Part shown: one piece after another, positions 1 through 11,590 of the stretch
Numbering within the stretch: position 1 is the stretch's first letter
Layout of the letters: each line of letters starts with the position of its first letter
NCBI GenBank assembly: GCA_958496175.1
Contig: OY292279.1
Coordinates: 1,054,001-1,118,000 of the forward strand
Direction of reading: 5' to 3'
DNA from: Sisyra terminalis
Lineage: Eukaryota; Arthropoda; Insecta; Neuroptera; Sisyridae
Length of the DNA stretch: 64,000 nucleotides
Made by a program: the position numbers and the translations under genes
The notes under the pieces: model-generated
The model's input: only the letters and a program-made list of their open reading frames with translations
What the model was told of the DNA's origin: nothing
Database searches by the model: none

Positions 1-130
1 TGATATCAAATTTTCAAAAAGGAAAAATTTTGGATTGCATAAAAAGGATATAAGGGATGATTTGTTTCGCCAAAATTGAAATGAATATTAAAGATTAAAT
101 CATCCTTAACTACTATGCAAAAAATAAAAA

Positions 131-469
131 GCATTGGTTAACTAGATCCTTGTAAAATTAGAACGGGAAGTTAAGGAGTTGAAAGTCTATGCGAAAAAAT
201 TCGACTGATATTGGGTCATTTAAAGGGGGTGACTTTTCATTATGAGGTCTAGTTTTCACAACGGATTATGAATCCAGGCTATCAAGTGAATTATAATGTG
301 AAAATAAATTTGTCCTGTGGGTTACAAGACAATCACAATTCCATTTCAAAATTTCAAAAAGGACAATTTTCGAGTGCATGAAAAGGATATAAGGGATGAT
401 TTGTTTCGCCAATATTGAGTTGAATATTAAAGATTAAATCATCCTTAACTACTATGCAAAAAATAAAAA
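131..469 (+). repeat. Representative satellite monomer (339 bp)
   Basis: A reference copy for describing the unit. In order it holds gcattggttaactagatcc, an agaacgggaag segment, a segment with ttcgactgatattgggtcat followed by a run of G, attatgaatccaggc, a variable block after cctgtg, an A-rich aaaaaggacaatttt segment, and ggatataagggatgatttgtttcgcc leading into taaatcatccttaactac. The start is arbitrary because the unit is circularly permutable. About two nucleosome repeats would span one unit, a common satellite length class. Confidence 0.93.
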
Positions 470-483
470 GCATTGGTTAACTA
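445..483 (+). other. Conserved monomer box: TTAACTA direct repeat around ATGC/GCAT
   Basis: TTAACTA occurs at 445-451 and again at 477-483, 32 bp apart. Between them ATGC (454-457) and GCAT (470-473) form a small inverted repeat around an A-rich loop. The arrangement recurs in most monomers in the window and is largely recognisable in decayed monomers beside the cassettes, for example near 10270-10312 and 11525-11575. It may be a protein-binding site, but that is inference. Confidence 0.55.
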
Positions 484-3400
484 GATCCTTGTAAAATTAG
501 AACGGGAAGTTATAGAGTTTAAAGTATATGCGAGTAAATTCGACTGATATTGGGTCATTTAAAGGGGGTGCCTATTCATTATGAGGTATAGTTTTCTCAA
601 CGGATTATGAATCCAGGCTATCAAGTGAAATATAATGTAAAACAAAATTTTGTCCTGTGGGGTACAAGACAATCACAATTCCATTTCAAAATTTCAAAAA
701 GGACAATTTTCGAGTGCATAAAAAGGATATAAGGGATGATTTGTTTCGCCAATATTGAGTTGAATAATAAAGATTAAATCATCCTTAACTACTATGGAAA
801 AAATAAAAAGCATTGGTTAACTAGATCCTTGTAAAATTAGAACGGGAAGTAAAGGAGTTGAAAGTCTGCGAAAAAATTCGACTGATATTGGGTCATTTAA
901 AGGGGGTAACTTTTCATTATGAGATTTAGTTTTCTCAACTGATTATGAATCCAGGCTTTCAAGTGAATTATAATGTGAAAAAAATTTTGTCCTGTGGGTT
1001 ACAAGACAATCACAATTCCATTTCAACATTTCAAAAAGGACAATTTTCGAGTGCATAAAAAGGATATAAGGGATAATTTGTTTCACCAAAATTGAGTTGA
1101 ATATTAAAGAATAAATCATCCTTAACTACTATGCAAAAAATGAAAAGCATTGGTTAACTAAATCCCTGAAAAATTAGAACGGGAAGTTAAGGAGTTTAAA
1201 GTCTATGCGAGAAAATTCGACTGATATTGGGTCATTTAAAGGGGGCGACTTTTCATTATGAGGTTTAGTTTTCTCAACGGATTATGAATCCAGGCTATCA
1301 AGTGAAATATAATGTAAAAAAAATTTTGTCCTGTGGGGTACAAGACAATCACAATTCCATTCCAAAATTTCAAAAAGGACAATTTTCGAGTGCATAAAAA
1401 GGATATAAGGGATGATTTGTTTCGCCAATATTGAGTTGAATAATAAAGATTAAGTCATCCTTAACTACTATGCAAAAAATAAAAAGCATTGGTTAACTAG
1501 ATCCTTGTAAAATTAGAACGGGAAGTTAAGGAGTTGAAAGTCTGCGAAAAAATTCGACTGATATTGGGTCATTTAAAGGGGGTAACTTTTCATTATGAGG
1601 TCTAGTTTTCACAACGGATTATGAATCCAGGCTATCAAGTGAATTATAATGTGAAAATAAATTTGTCCTGTGGGTTACAAGACAATCACAATTCCATTTC
1701 AAAATTTCAAAAAGGACAATTTTCGAGTGCATAAAAAGGATATAAGAGATATTTTGTTTCGCCAAAATGGAGTAGAATATTAAAGATTAAATCATCCTTA
1801 ACTACTATGCAAAAAATAAAAAGCATTGGTACTAGATCTCAGAAAAATTAGAACGGGAAGTTATGGAGTTTAAAGTCTATGCCAGAAAATTCGACTGATA
1901 TTGGGTCATTTAAAGGGGGCGACTTTTCATTATGAGGTTTAGTTTCCTCAACTGATTATGAATCCAGGCTATCAAGTGAATTATAATGTGAAAAAAATTT
2001 TGTCCTGTGTCCCAAAGGACATCCGCAATATGATATCAAATTTTCAAAAAGGAAAAATTTTGGATTGCATAAAAAGGATATAAGGGATGATTTGTTTCGC
2101 CAAAATTGAAATGAATATTAAAGATTAAATCATCCTTAACTACTATGCAAAAAATAAAAAGCATTGGTTAACTAGATCCTTGTAAAATTAGAACGGGAAG
2201 TTAAGGAGTTGAAAGTCTATGCGAAAAAATTCGACTGATATTGGGTCATTTAAAGGGGGTGACTTTTCATTATGAGGTCTAGTTTTCACAACGGATTATG
2301 AATCCAGGCTATCAAGTGAATTATAATGTGAAAATAAATTTGTCCTGTGGGTTACAAGACAATCACAATTCCATTTCAAAATTTCAAAAAGGACAATTTT
2401 CGAGTGCATAAAAAGGATATAAGAGATATTTTGTTTCGCCAAAATGGAGTAGAATATTAAAGATTAAATCATCCTTAACTACTATGCAAAATATAAAAAG
2501 CATTGGTTAACTAGATCCTTGTAAAATTAGAACGGGAGGTTAAGGAGTTGAAAGTCTATGCGAAAAAATTCGACTGATATTGGGTCATTTAATGGGGGCG
2601 ACTTTTCATTATGAGGTCTAGTTTTCACAACGGATTATGAATCCAGGCTATCAAGTGAATTATAATGTGAAAAAAAATTTGTCCTGTGGGTTACAAGACA
2701 ATCACAATTCCATTTCAACATTTCAAAAAGGACAATTTTCGAGTGCATAAAAAGGATATAAGGGATGATTTGTTTCACCAAAATTGAGTTGAATATTAAA
2801 GATTAAATCATCCTTAACTACTATGCAAAAAATAAAAAGCATTGGTTAACTAAATCCCTGAAAAATTAGAACGGGAAATTATAGAGTTTAAAGTCTATGC
2901 GAGTAAATTCGACTGATATTGGGTCATTTAAAGGGGGCGACTTTTCATTATGAGGTTTACTTTTCTCAACTGATTATGAATCCAGGCTATCAAGTGAAAT
3001 ATAATGTAAAAAAAATTTTGTCCTGTGGGGTACAAGACAATCACAATTCCATTTCAAAATTTCAAAAAGGACAATTTTCGAGTGCATGAAAAGGATATAA
3101 GGGATGATTTGTTTCGCCAATATTGAGTTGAATATTAAAGATTAAATTATCCTTAACTACTATGCAAAAAATAAAAAGCATTGGTTAACTAGATCCTTGT
3201 AAAATTAGAACGGGAAGTTATAGAGTTTAAAGTATATGCGAGTAAATTCGACTGATATTGGGTCATATAAAGGGGGTGTCTATTCATTATGAGGTATAGT
3301 TTTCTCAACGGATTATGAATCCAGGCTATCAAGTGAAATATAATGTAAAACAAAATTTTGTCCTGTGGGGTACAAGACAATCACAATTCCATTTCAAAAT

Positions 3401-5099
3401 TTCAAAAAGGACAATTTTCGAGTGCATAAAAAGGATATAAGGGATGATTTGTTTCGCCAATATTGAGTTGAATAATAAAGATTAAATCATCCTTAACTAC
3501 TATGCAAAAAATAAAAAGCATTGGCTAACTAGATCCTTGTAAAATTAGAACGGGAAGTTAAGGAGTTGAAAGTCTGCGAAAAAATTCGACTGATATTGGG
3601 TCATTTAAAGGGGGTAACTTTTCATTATGAGGTCTAGTTTTCACAACGGATTATGAATCCAGGCTATCAAGTGAATTATAATGTGAAAATAAATTTGTCC
3701 TGTGGGTTACAAGACAATCACAAATCCATTTCAAAATTTCAAAAAGGACAATTTTCGAGTGCATAAAAAGGATATAAGAGATATTTTGTTTCGCCAAAAT
3801 GGAGTAGAATATTAAAGATTAAATCATCCTTAACTACTATGCAAAAAATAAAAAGCATTGGTTAACTAAATCCCTCAAAAATTAGAACGGGAAGTTAAGG
3901 AGTTTAAAGTCTATGCGAGAAAATTCGACTGATATTGGGTCATTTAAAGGGGGCGACTTTTCATTATGAGGTTTAGTTTTCTCAACTGATTATGAATCCA
4001 GGCCATCAAGTGAATTATAATGTGAAAAAAAATTTGTCCTGTGGGTTACAAGACAATCACAATTCCATTTCAACATTTCAAAAAGGACAATTTTCGAGTG
4101 CATAAAAAGGATATAAGGGATGATTTGTTTCACCAAAATTGAGTTGAATATTAAAGATTAAATCATCCTTAACTACTATGCAAAAAAAAAAAAGCATTGG
4201 TTAACTAAATCCCTGAAAAATTAGAACGGGAAGTTAAGGAGTTTAAAGTCTATGCGAGAAAATTCGACTGATATTGGGTCATTTAAAGGGGGCGACTTTT
4301 CATTATGAGGTTTAGTTTTCTCAACTGATTATGAATCCAGGCTATCAAGTGAATTATAATGTGAAAAAAATTTTGTCCTGTGGGTTACAAGACAATCACA
4401 ATTCCATTTCAAAATTTCAAAAAGGACAATTTTCGAGGGCATAAAAAGGATATATGGGATGATTTCTTTCGCCAAAATTGAGATGAATATAAAAGATTAA
4501 ATCATCCTTAACTACTATGCAAAAAATAAAAAGCATTGGTTAACTAGATCCTTGTAAAGTTAGAACGGGAAGTTAAGGAGTTGAAAGTCTATGCGAGTAA
4601 ATTCGACTGATATTGAGTCATTTAAAGGGGCCGACTTTTCATTATGAGATTTAGTTTTCTCAACTGATTATGAATCCAGGCTATCAAGTGAATTATAATG
4701 TGAAAAAAATTTTGTCCTGTGGGTTACAAGACAATCACAATTCCATTTCAACATTTCAAAAAGGACAATTTTCGAGTGCATAAAAAGGATATAAGGGATA
4801 ATTTGTTTCACCAAAATTGAGTTGAATATTAAAGAATAAATCATCCTTAACTACTATGCAAAAAATAAAAAGCATTGGTTAACTAAATCCCTGAAAAATT
4901 AGAACGGGAAGTTAAGGAGTTTAAAGTCTATGCGAGAAAATTCGACTGATATTGGGTCATTTAAAGGGGGCGACTTTTCATTATGAGGTTTAGTTTTCTC
5001 AACGGATTATGAATCCAGGCTATCAAGTGAAATATAATGTAAAAAAAATTTTGTCCTGTGGGGTACAAGACAATCACAATTCCATTTCAAAATTTCAAA

Positions 5100-7135
5100 A
5101 AGGACAATTTTCGAGTGCATAAAAAGGATATAAGGGATGATTTGTTTCGCCAATATTGAGTTGAATAATAAAGATTAAATCATCCTTAACTACTTTGCAA
5201 AAAATAAAAAGCATTGGTTAACTAGATCTCAGAAAAATAAGAACGGGAAGTTAAGGAGTTTAAAATCTATGCCAGAAAATTCGACTGATATTGGGTCATT
5301 TAAAGGGGGCGACTTTTCATTATGAGGTTTAGTTTTCTCAACCGATTATGAATCCAGGCTATCAAGTGAATTATAATGTGAAAAAAATTTTGTCCTGTGT
5401 CCCAAAGAACACCCGCAATATGATATCAAATTTTCAAAAAGGAAAAATTTTGGATTGCATAAAAAGGATATAAGGGATGATTTGTTTCGCCAAAATTGAA
5501 ATGAATATTAAAGATTAAATCATCCTTAACTACTATGCGAAAAATAAAAAGCATTGGTTAACTAGATCCTTGTAAAATTAGAACGGGAAGTTAAGGAGTT
5601 GAAAGTCTATGCGAAAAAATTCGACTGATATTGGGTCATTTAATGGGGGCGACTTTTCATTATGAGGTCTAGTTTTCACAACGGATTATGAATCCAGGCT
5701 ATCAAGTGAATTATAATGTGAAAAAAAATTTGTCCTGTGGGTTACAAGACAATCACAATTCCATTTCAACATTTCAAAAAGGACAATTTTCGAGTGCATA
5801 AAAAGGATATAAGGGATGATTTGTTTCACCAAAATTGAGTTGAATATTAAAGATTAAATCATCCTTAACTACTATGCAAAAAATAAAAAGCATTGGTTAA
5901 CTAAATCCCTGAAAAAGTAGAACGGGAAATTATAGAGTTTAAAGTCTATGCGAGTAAATTCGACTGATATTGGGTCATTTTAAGGGGGTGCCTATTCATT
6001 ATGAGGTATAGTTTTCTCAACGGATTATGAATCCAGGCTACCAAGTGAAATATAATGTAAAAAAAATTTTGTCCTGTGGGGTACAAGACAATCACAATTC
6101 CATTTCAAAGTTTCAAAAAGGACAATTTTCGAGTGCATAAAAAGGATATAAGGGATGATTTGTTTCGCCAATATCGAGTTGAATATTAAAGATTAAATCA
6201 TCCTTAACTACTATGCAAAAAATAAAAAGCATTGGTTAACTAAATCCCTGAAAAATTAGAACGGGAAGTTAAGGAGTTTAAAGTCTATGCGAGAAAATTC
6301 GACTGATATTGGGTCATTTAAAGGGGGCGACTTTTCATTATGAGGTTTAGTTTTCTCAATTGATTATGAATCCAGGCTATCAAGTGAATTATAATGTGAA
6401 AAAAATTTTGTCCTGTGGGTTACAAGACAATCACAATTCCATTTCAAAATTTCAAAAAGGACAATTTTCGAGTGCATAAAAAGGATTTATGGGATGATTT
6501 CTTTCGCCAAAATTGAGATGAATATTAAAGATTAAATCATCCTTAACTACTATGCAAAAAATAAAAAGCATTGGTTAACTAGATCCTTGTAAAGTTAGAA
6601 CGGGAAGTTAAGGAGTTGAAAGTCTATGCGAGTAAATTCGACTGATATTGAGTCATTTAAAGGGGCCGACTTTTCATTATGAGGTTTAGTTTTCTCAACT
6701 GATTATGAATCCAGGCTATCAAGTGAATTATAATGTGAAAAAAATTTTGTCCTGTGGGTTACAAGACAATCACAATTCCATTTCAAAATTTCAAAAAGGA
6801 CAATTTTCGAGTGCATAAAAAGGATATATGGGATGATTTCTTTCGCCAAAATTGAGATGAATATTAAAGATTAAATCATCCTTAACTACTATGCAAAAAA
6901 TAAAAAGCATTGGTTAACTAGATCCTTGTAAAGTTAGAACGGGAAGTTAAGGAGTTGAAAGTCTATGCGAGTAAATTCGACTGATATTGAGTCATTTAAA
7001 GGGGCCGACTTTTCATTATGAGGTTTAGTTTTCTCAACTGAATATGAATCCAGGCTATCAAGTGAATTATAATGTGAAAAAAATTTTGTCCTGTGGGTTA
7101 CAAGACAATCACAATTCCATTTCAACATTTCAAAA
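5100..7135 (+). repeat. Six-monomer higher-order repeat, copy 1 (about 2035 bp)
   Basis: This block is repeated immediately to the right. Shared rare variants include an actttgc in place of actatgc (near 5191 and 7227), cccaaagaacacccgc at 5401 and 7436, and fully matching neighbouring monomers. The edges are approximate because they fall in sequence shared by all monomers; copies diverge just left of about 5093 and right of about 7186. At least two substitutions separate the copies: near 5910, aaaaagtag against aaaaattag, and near 6108, caaagtttc against caaaatttc. Confidence 0.8.
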
Positions 7136-9510
7136 AGGACAATTTTCGAGTGCATAAAAAGGATATAAGGGATGATTTGTTTCGCCAATATTGAGTTGAA
7201 TAATAAAGATTAAATCATCCTTAACTACTTTGCAAAAAATAAAAAGCATTGGTTAACTAGATCTCAGAAAAATAAGAACGGGAAGTTAAGGAGTTTAAAA
7301 TCTATGCCAGAAAATTCGACTGATATTGGGTCATTTAAAGGGGGCGACTTTTCATTATGAGGTTTAGTTTTCTCAACCGATTATGAATCCAGGCTATCAA
7401 GTGAATTATAATGTGAAAAAAATTTTGTCCTGTGTCCCAAAGAACACCCGCAATATGATATCAAATTTTCAAAAAGGAAAAATTTTGGATTGCATAAAAA
7501 GGATATAAGGGATGATTTGTTTCGCCAAAATTGAAATGAATATTAAAGATTAAATCATCCTTAACTACTATGCGAAAAATAAAAAGCATTGGTTAACTAG
7601 ATCCTTGTAAAATTAGAACGGGAAGTTAAGGAGTTGAAAGTCTATGCGAAAAAATTCGACTGATATTGGGTCATTTAATGGGGGCGACTTTTCATTATGA
7701 GGTCTAGTTTTCACAACGGATTATGAATCCAGGCTATCAAGTGAATTATAATGTGAAAAAAAATTTGTCCTGTGGGTTACAAGACAATCACAATTCCATT
7801 TCAACATTTCAAAAAGGACAATTTTCGAGTGCATAAAAAGGATATAAGGGATGATTTGTTTCACCAAAATTGAGTTGAATATTAAAGATTAAATCATCCT
7901 TAACTACTATGCAAAAAATAAAAAGCATTGGTTAACTAAATCCCTGAAAAATTAGAACGGGAAATTATAGAGTTTAAAGTCTATGCGAGTAAATTCGACT
8001 GATATTGGGTCATTTTAAGGGGGTGCCTATTCATTATGAGGTATAGTTTTCTCAACGGATTATGAATCCAGGCTACCAAGTGAAATATAATGTAAAAAAA
8101 ATTTTGTCCTGTGGGGTACAAGACAATCACAATTCCATTTCAAAATTTCAAAAAGGACAATTTTCGAGTGCATAAAAAGGATATAAGGGATGATTTGTTT
8201 CGCCAATATCGAGTTGAATATTAAAGATTAAATCATCCTTAACTACTATGCAAAAAATAAAAAGCATTGGTTAACTAAATCCCTGAAAAATTAGAACGGG
8301 AAGTTAAGGAGTTTAAAGTCTATGCGAGAAAATTCGACTGATATTGGGTCATTTAAAGGGGGCGACTTTTCATTATGAGGTTTAGTTTTCTCAATTGATT
8401 ATGAATCCAGGCTATCAAGTGAATTATAATGTGAAAAAAATTTTGTCCTGTGGGTTACAAGACAATCACAATTCCATTTCAAAATTTCAAAAAGGACAAT
8501 TTTCGAGTGCATAAAAAGGATTTATGGGATGATTTCTTTCGCCAAAATTGAGTTGAATATTAAAGATTAAATCATCCTTAACTACTATGCAAAAAATAAA
8601 AAGCATTGGTTAACTAAATCCCTGAAAAATTAGAACGGGAAGTTAAGGAGTTTAAAGTCTATGCGAGAAAATTCGACTGATATTGGGTCATTTAAAGGGG
8701 GCGACTTTTCATTATGAGGTTTAGTTTTCTCAATTGATTATGAATCCAGGCTATCAAGTGAATTATAATGTGAAAAAAATTTTGTCCTGTGGGTTACAAG
8801 ACAATCACAATTCCATTTCAAAATTTCAAAAAGGACAATTTTCGAGTGCATAAAAAGGATTTATGGGATGATTTCTTTCGCCAAAATTGAGATGAATATT
8901 AAAGATTAAATCATCCTTAACTACTATGCAAAAAATAAAAAGCATTGGTTAACTAGATCCTTGTAAAGTTAGAACGGGAAGTTAAGGAGTTGAAAGTCTA
9001 TGCGAGTAAATTCGACTGATATTGAGTCATTTAAAGGGGCCGACTTTTCATTATGAGGTTTAGTTTTCTCAACTGATTATGAATCCAGGCTATCAAGTGA
9101 ATTATAATGTGAAAAAAATTTTGTCCTGTGGGTTACAAGACAATCACAATTCCATTTCAAAATTTCAAAAAGGACAATTTTCGAGTGCATAAAAAGGATA
9201 TATGGGATGATTTCTTTCGCCAAAATTGAGATGAATATTAAAGATTAAATCATCCTTAACTACTATGCAAAAAATAAAAAGCATTGGTTAACTAGATCCT
9301 TGTAAAGTTAGAACGGGAAGTTAAGGAGTTGAAAGTCTATGCGAGTAAATTCGACTGATATTGAGTCATTTAAAGGGGCCGACTTTTCATTATGAGGTTT
9401 AGTTTTCTCAACTGAATATGAATCCAGGCTATCAAGTGAATTATAATGTGAAAAAAATTTTGTCCTGTGGGTTACAAGACAATCACAATTCCATTTCAAC
9501 ATTTCAAAAA
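7136..9510 (+). repeat. Seven-monomer higher-order repeat, copy 2 (about 2374 bp)
   Basis: A copy of the preceding block with one extra monomer. The ggatttatgggatgatttct variant occurs once in copy 1 (about 6483) but twice in copy 2 (about 8518 and 8857), 339 bp apart. This shows that a single monomer was duplicated in place. Matching sites left of the extra monomer are offset by 2035 bp and those right of it by 2374 bp. Confidence 0.8.
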
Positions 9511-10199
9511 GGACAATTTTCGAGTGCATAAAAAGGATATAAGGGATGATTTGTTTCACCAAAATTGAGTTGAATATTAAAGATTAAATCATCCTTAACT
9601 ACTATGCAAAAAATAAAAAGCATTGGTTAACTAAATCCCTGAAAAATTAGAATGGGAAGTTAAGGAGTTTAAAGTCTATGCGAGGAAATTCGACTGATAT
9701 TGGGTCATTTAAAGGGGGCGACTTTTCATTATGAGGTTTAGTTTTCTCAACTGATTATGAATCCAGGCTATCAAGTGAATTATAATGAGAAAAAAATTTT
9801 GTCCTGTGGGTTACAAGACAATCTCAATTCCATTTCAAAATTTCAAAAAGGTCAATTTTCGAGTGCATAAAAAGGATATATGGGATGATTTCTTTCGCCA
9901 AAATTGAGATGAATATTAAAGATTAAATCATCCTTAACTACTATGCAAAAAAAAAAAAAGCATTGGTTAACTAGATCCTTGTAAAATTAGAACGGGAAGG
10001 TAAGGAGTTGAAAGTCTATGCGAAAAAATTCGACTGATATTGAGTCATTTAAAGGGGGCGACTTTTTCATTATGATGTCTAGTTTTCTCAACGGATTATG
10101 AATCCAGGCTTTCAAGTGAATTATAGTGTGAAAAAAATTTTGTCCTGTGTGCCAAAGGACACCCGCAATATCGTTTCAAAGATTCAAAAAAGACAATTT

Positions 10200-10622
10200 T
10201 CTAGTGCATAAAAACGATATAAGGGATTTTTTTTTCGCCAAATTTGAGCTGAATATTATAAACTAAATCATCCTTAACCGTGATGCAAAAAATAATAAGC
10301 AATGATTAACTAGAGCTTTGGAAAATTAAAACTGGAAATTAAGGACGTGAAAACGCTTGCACCAAATTAGCCTAAGCGACGGTCATTTTTGAGGAGGAGA
10401 TTTCCTTAGAGTGTAAATTTTAGCTACGTATTACAATGCTCTAATGTGAGAACTGATGTAATTTTTTTTTGTATGCAAAAGGACATATAAAATATCGGTT
10501 CAAAGTTCCAAGAAAGGCAATTTTCAAGTTTAGGTATAGTATATAATGCTGTTTTTTTTTTTTTTTGGAATCCAGATATATATTAAGGCTGAATCATTGT
10601 TATCGAAATTGCATAAATCAGC
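10200..10622 (+). repeat. Decayed satellite monomers, left flank of cassette A
   Basis: Satellite landmarks can still be followed: ggcaattttcaagtt for ggacaattttcgagt, aaattaaaactggaaattaagg for aaattagaacgggaagttaagg, and at 10577-10622 a version of the segment that normally reads taatattaaagattaaatcatcc. Divergence is far greater than between ordinary monomers. The 15-T run at 10552-10566 occupies the place of the gatttgtttcgcc segment. The same decayed copy is found, inverted, beside cassettes B, C and D, so it is older than their duplication. Confidence 0.78.
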
Positions 10623-11098
10623 TCTCCAAGAGCTCATCAGAAAGATTTACAAATGCAAATGGTTTTGTCGTTTTTAGCCTATTTCGGTGATTGAAAGTTG
10701 GGGATTATTTACCTACCTTGTTTTGTCAAGACTTGTTGAAGGAGATATTCCTCCGATTTTCACAATATTTATGCTGCACTTTCAGTGGCTTATATTTATT
10801 GATGATTTGGTTAGATTCCTCTCTGCAGGATTTCTTTTGAAATATATATTATATTTGGCTATTTTTAGGTCGTAAAATGTTGGAAAATATCTACAAAATT
10901 TACAAAAAGTACTTGTGAACATTGCATCCACAATGTCAGAATAAATATTACCTGTTTCATATGTATTTGGGATCATTCCGATGTTATAAAGTTAAAATGC
11001 ATCACTGACCGTCAATTCAAACAACTATAACAATAAAAATTAAGTTTATTTGAATAAAATAAAGGTAATTATAAAATTTTAATATTCCAAAATTAGTT

Positions 11099-11168
11099 GT
11101 CAAATTGACATGAGTCGCCGCTGGAGCCATCTATGCTAGAACAGGTCAACTCTTGACATGTATGTCAA
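11099..11168 (+). promoter_or_regulatory. Cluster of five TTGAC/GTCAA cores in cassette core A
   Basis: GTCAA at 11099-11103, TTGAC at 11105-11109, GTCAA at 11145-11149, TTGAC at 11153-11157 and GTCAA at 11164-11168. They lie around a GC-richer stretch (gtcgccgctggagcc) that stands out in this AT-rich region. Two pairs make short palindromes: gtcaaattgac, and ttgacatgtatgtcaa with 7-bp arms. Calling it regulatory is inference; the motif arrangement itself is visible and recurs in all four cassettes. Confidence 0.4.
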
Positions 11169-11192
11169 TTAAACCACCTTATGTTTTTAGTG

Positions 11193-11211
11193 CCACCTGT
11201 GAGTCAGGTGG
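11193..11211. other. Perfect 7-bp hairpin in cassette core A
   Basis: ccacctg, a 5-nt loop, then caggtgg. The same hairpin is intact at 26345-26363, 40154-40172 and 49218-49236. It could be a structured element of a mobile-element relic. No T run follows, so a simple terminator is not supported. Confidence 0.7.
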
Positions 11212-11397
11212 ATGTACTCATAGCTTCCAACAAAAGTTGTATCGCATTGTAGCGATGTCTTAAATCAAAATTCTAAGCAATACGAATTGTCAACACTTAA
11301 AAATTGTTAAAAAAAAGCTATAATTCAATAATTGAATTTAGAACTTACTATTGTCGATATTTCAAGGATAAGATATGAAATTGAAAACACGGAAACA

Positions 11398-11590
11398 GGT
11401 AAAGTTTAATGAAATACTTACGAATTATTGGGCTAAAGCTTTAACAATATTCGTATATGTCCAAAGAATGAACCATTATTCCATTCGAAACTTGCAAAAG
11501 ATCAATTAGGAAAAAAATATTAGCGACGAAATCATTCTTAACTATATTGTAAAGAATAATAAGCATAAGATTTCTAGATCCTTGGAAAAT
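11398..11590 (+). repeat. Decayed and shortened satellite, right flank of cassette A
   Basis: Read in the opposite direction from the array edge, ggatctag, tgcttattattct, tagttaagaatgattt and tttcgaatggaat correspond to ordinary monomer landmarks in the right order, with deletions between them. Satellite similarity fades at ggtaaagt (11398-11405). The same truncated copy borders cassettes B, C and D, so the flanks and core travelled together. Confidence 0.72.

Larger units (their letters stand above)
1..10199 (+). repeat. 339-bp satellite array, plus-oriented, left block
   Basis: About 30 head-to-tail monomers. The motif gcattggtta recurs at 131, 470, 810, 1147, 1486 and 1823, giving periods of 337 to 340 bp. 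Most monomers carry the type I block (cctgtgggttacaagacaatc). A variant with cccaaag...cgcaatatgatatc occurs at about 1 (cut by the window edge), 2011, 5401 and 7436; successive spacings of its tgatatc motif are 2030, 3390 and 2035 bp, that is 6, 10 and 6 monomers. No gene is visible: the few reading frames here are short, lie on the minus strand, and simply read through satellite. The array continues beyond the left edge of the window. Confidence 0.97.
10623..11397 (+). other. Non-satellite cassette core, copy A (775 bp)
   Basis: This AT-rich core does not resemble the satellite. The other three copies lie in inverted orientation at 26160-26940, 39969-40749 and 49033-49813, and are 781 bp long. 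Copy A lacks 6 bp near 10924-10931, where the others read ggtatg within gtgggtatgg. It contains a 6-bp-arm hairpin at 10620-10634, a 7-bp-arm hairpin at 11193-11211 and a cluster of five TTGAC cores at 11099-11168. Two short overlapping antisense reading frames (62 and 64 codons, 10687-10976) have no recognisable domain. I do not recognise the element; it could be a relic of a transposable element or captured flanking DNA. Confidence 0.8.

Noticed and set aside
155..175. CENP-B box in the monomer (agaacgggaag segment)
   Set aside because: Only the CGGGA half resembles the box. The required TTCG at the proper spacing is absent on both strands.
6934..9562. Short reading frames inside the satellite (also near 3189-3380, 33774-33962, 39553-39819 and 48617-48883)
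   Set aside because: They are under 90 codons, read straight through monomer sequence, and appear or vanish with single-base monomer variants. Agreement between copies is explained by duplication of the DNA.
11193..11211. Rho-independent terminator at the ccacctg/caggtgg hairpin
   Set aside because: There is no T run after the stem in either direction, and the context is eukaryotic-looking satellite.
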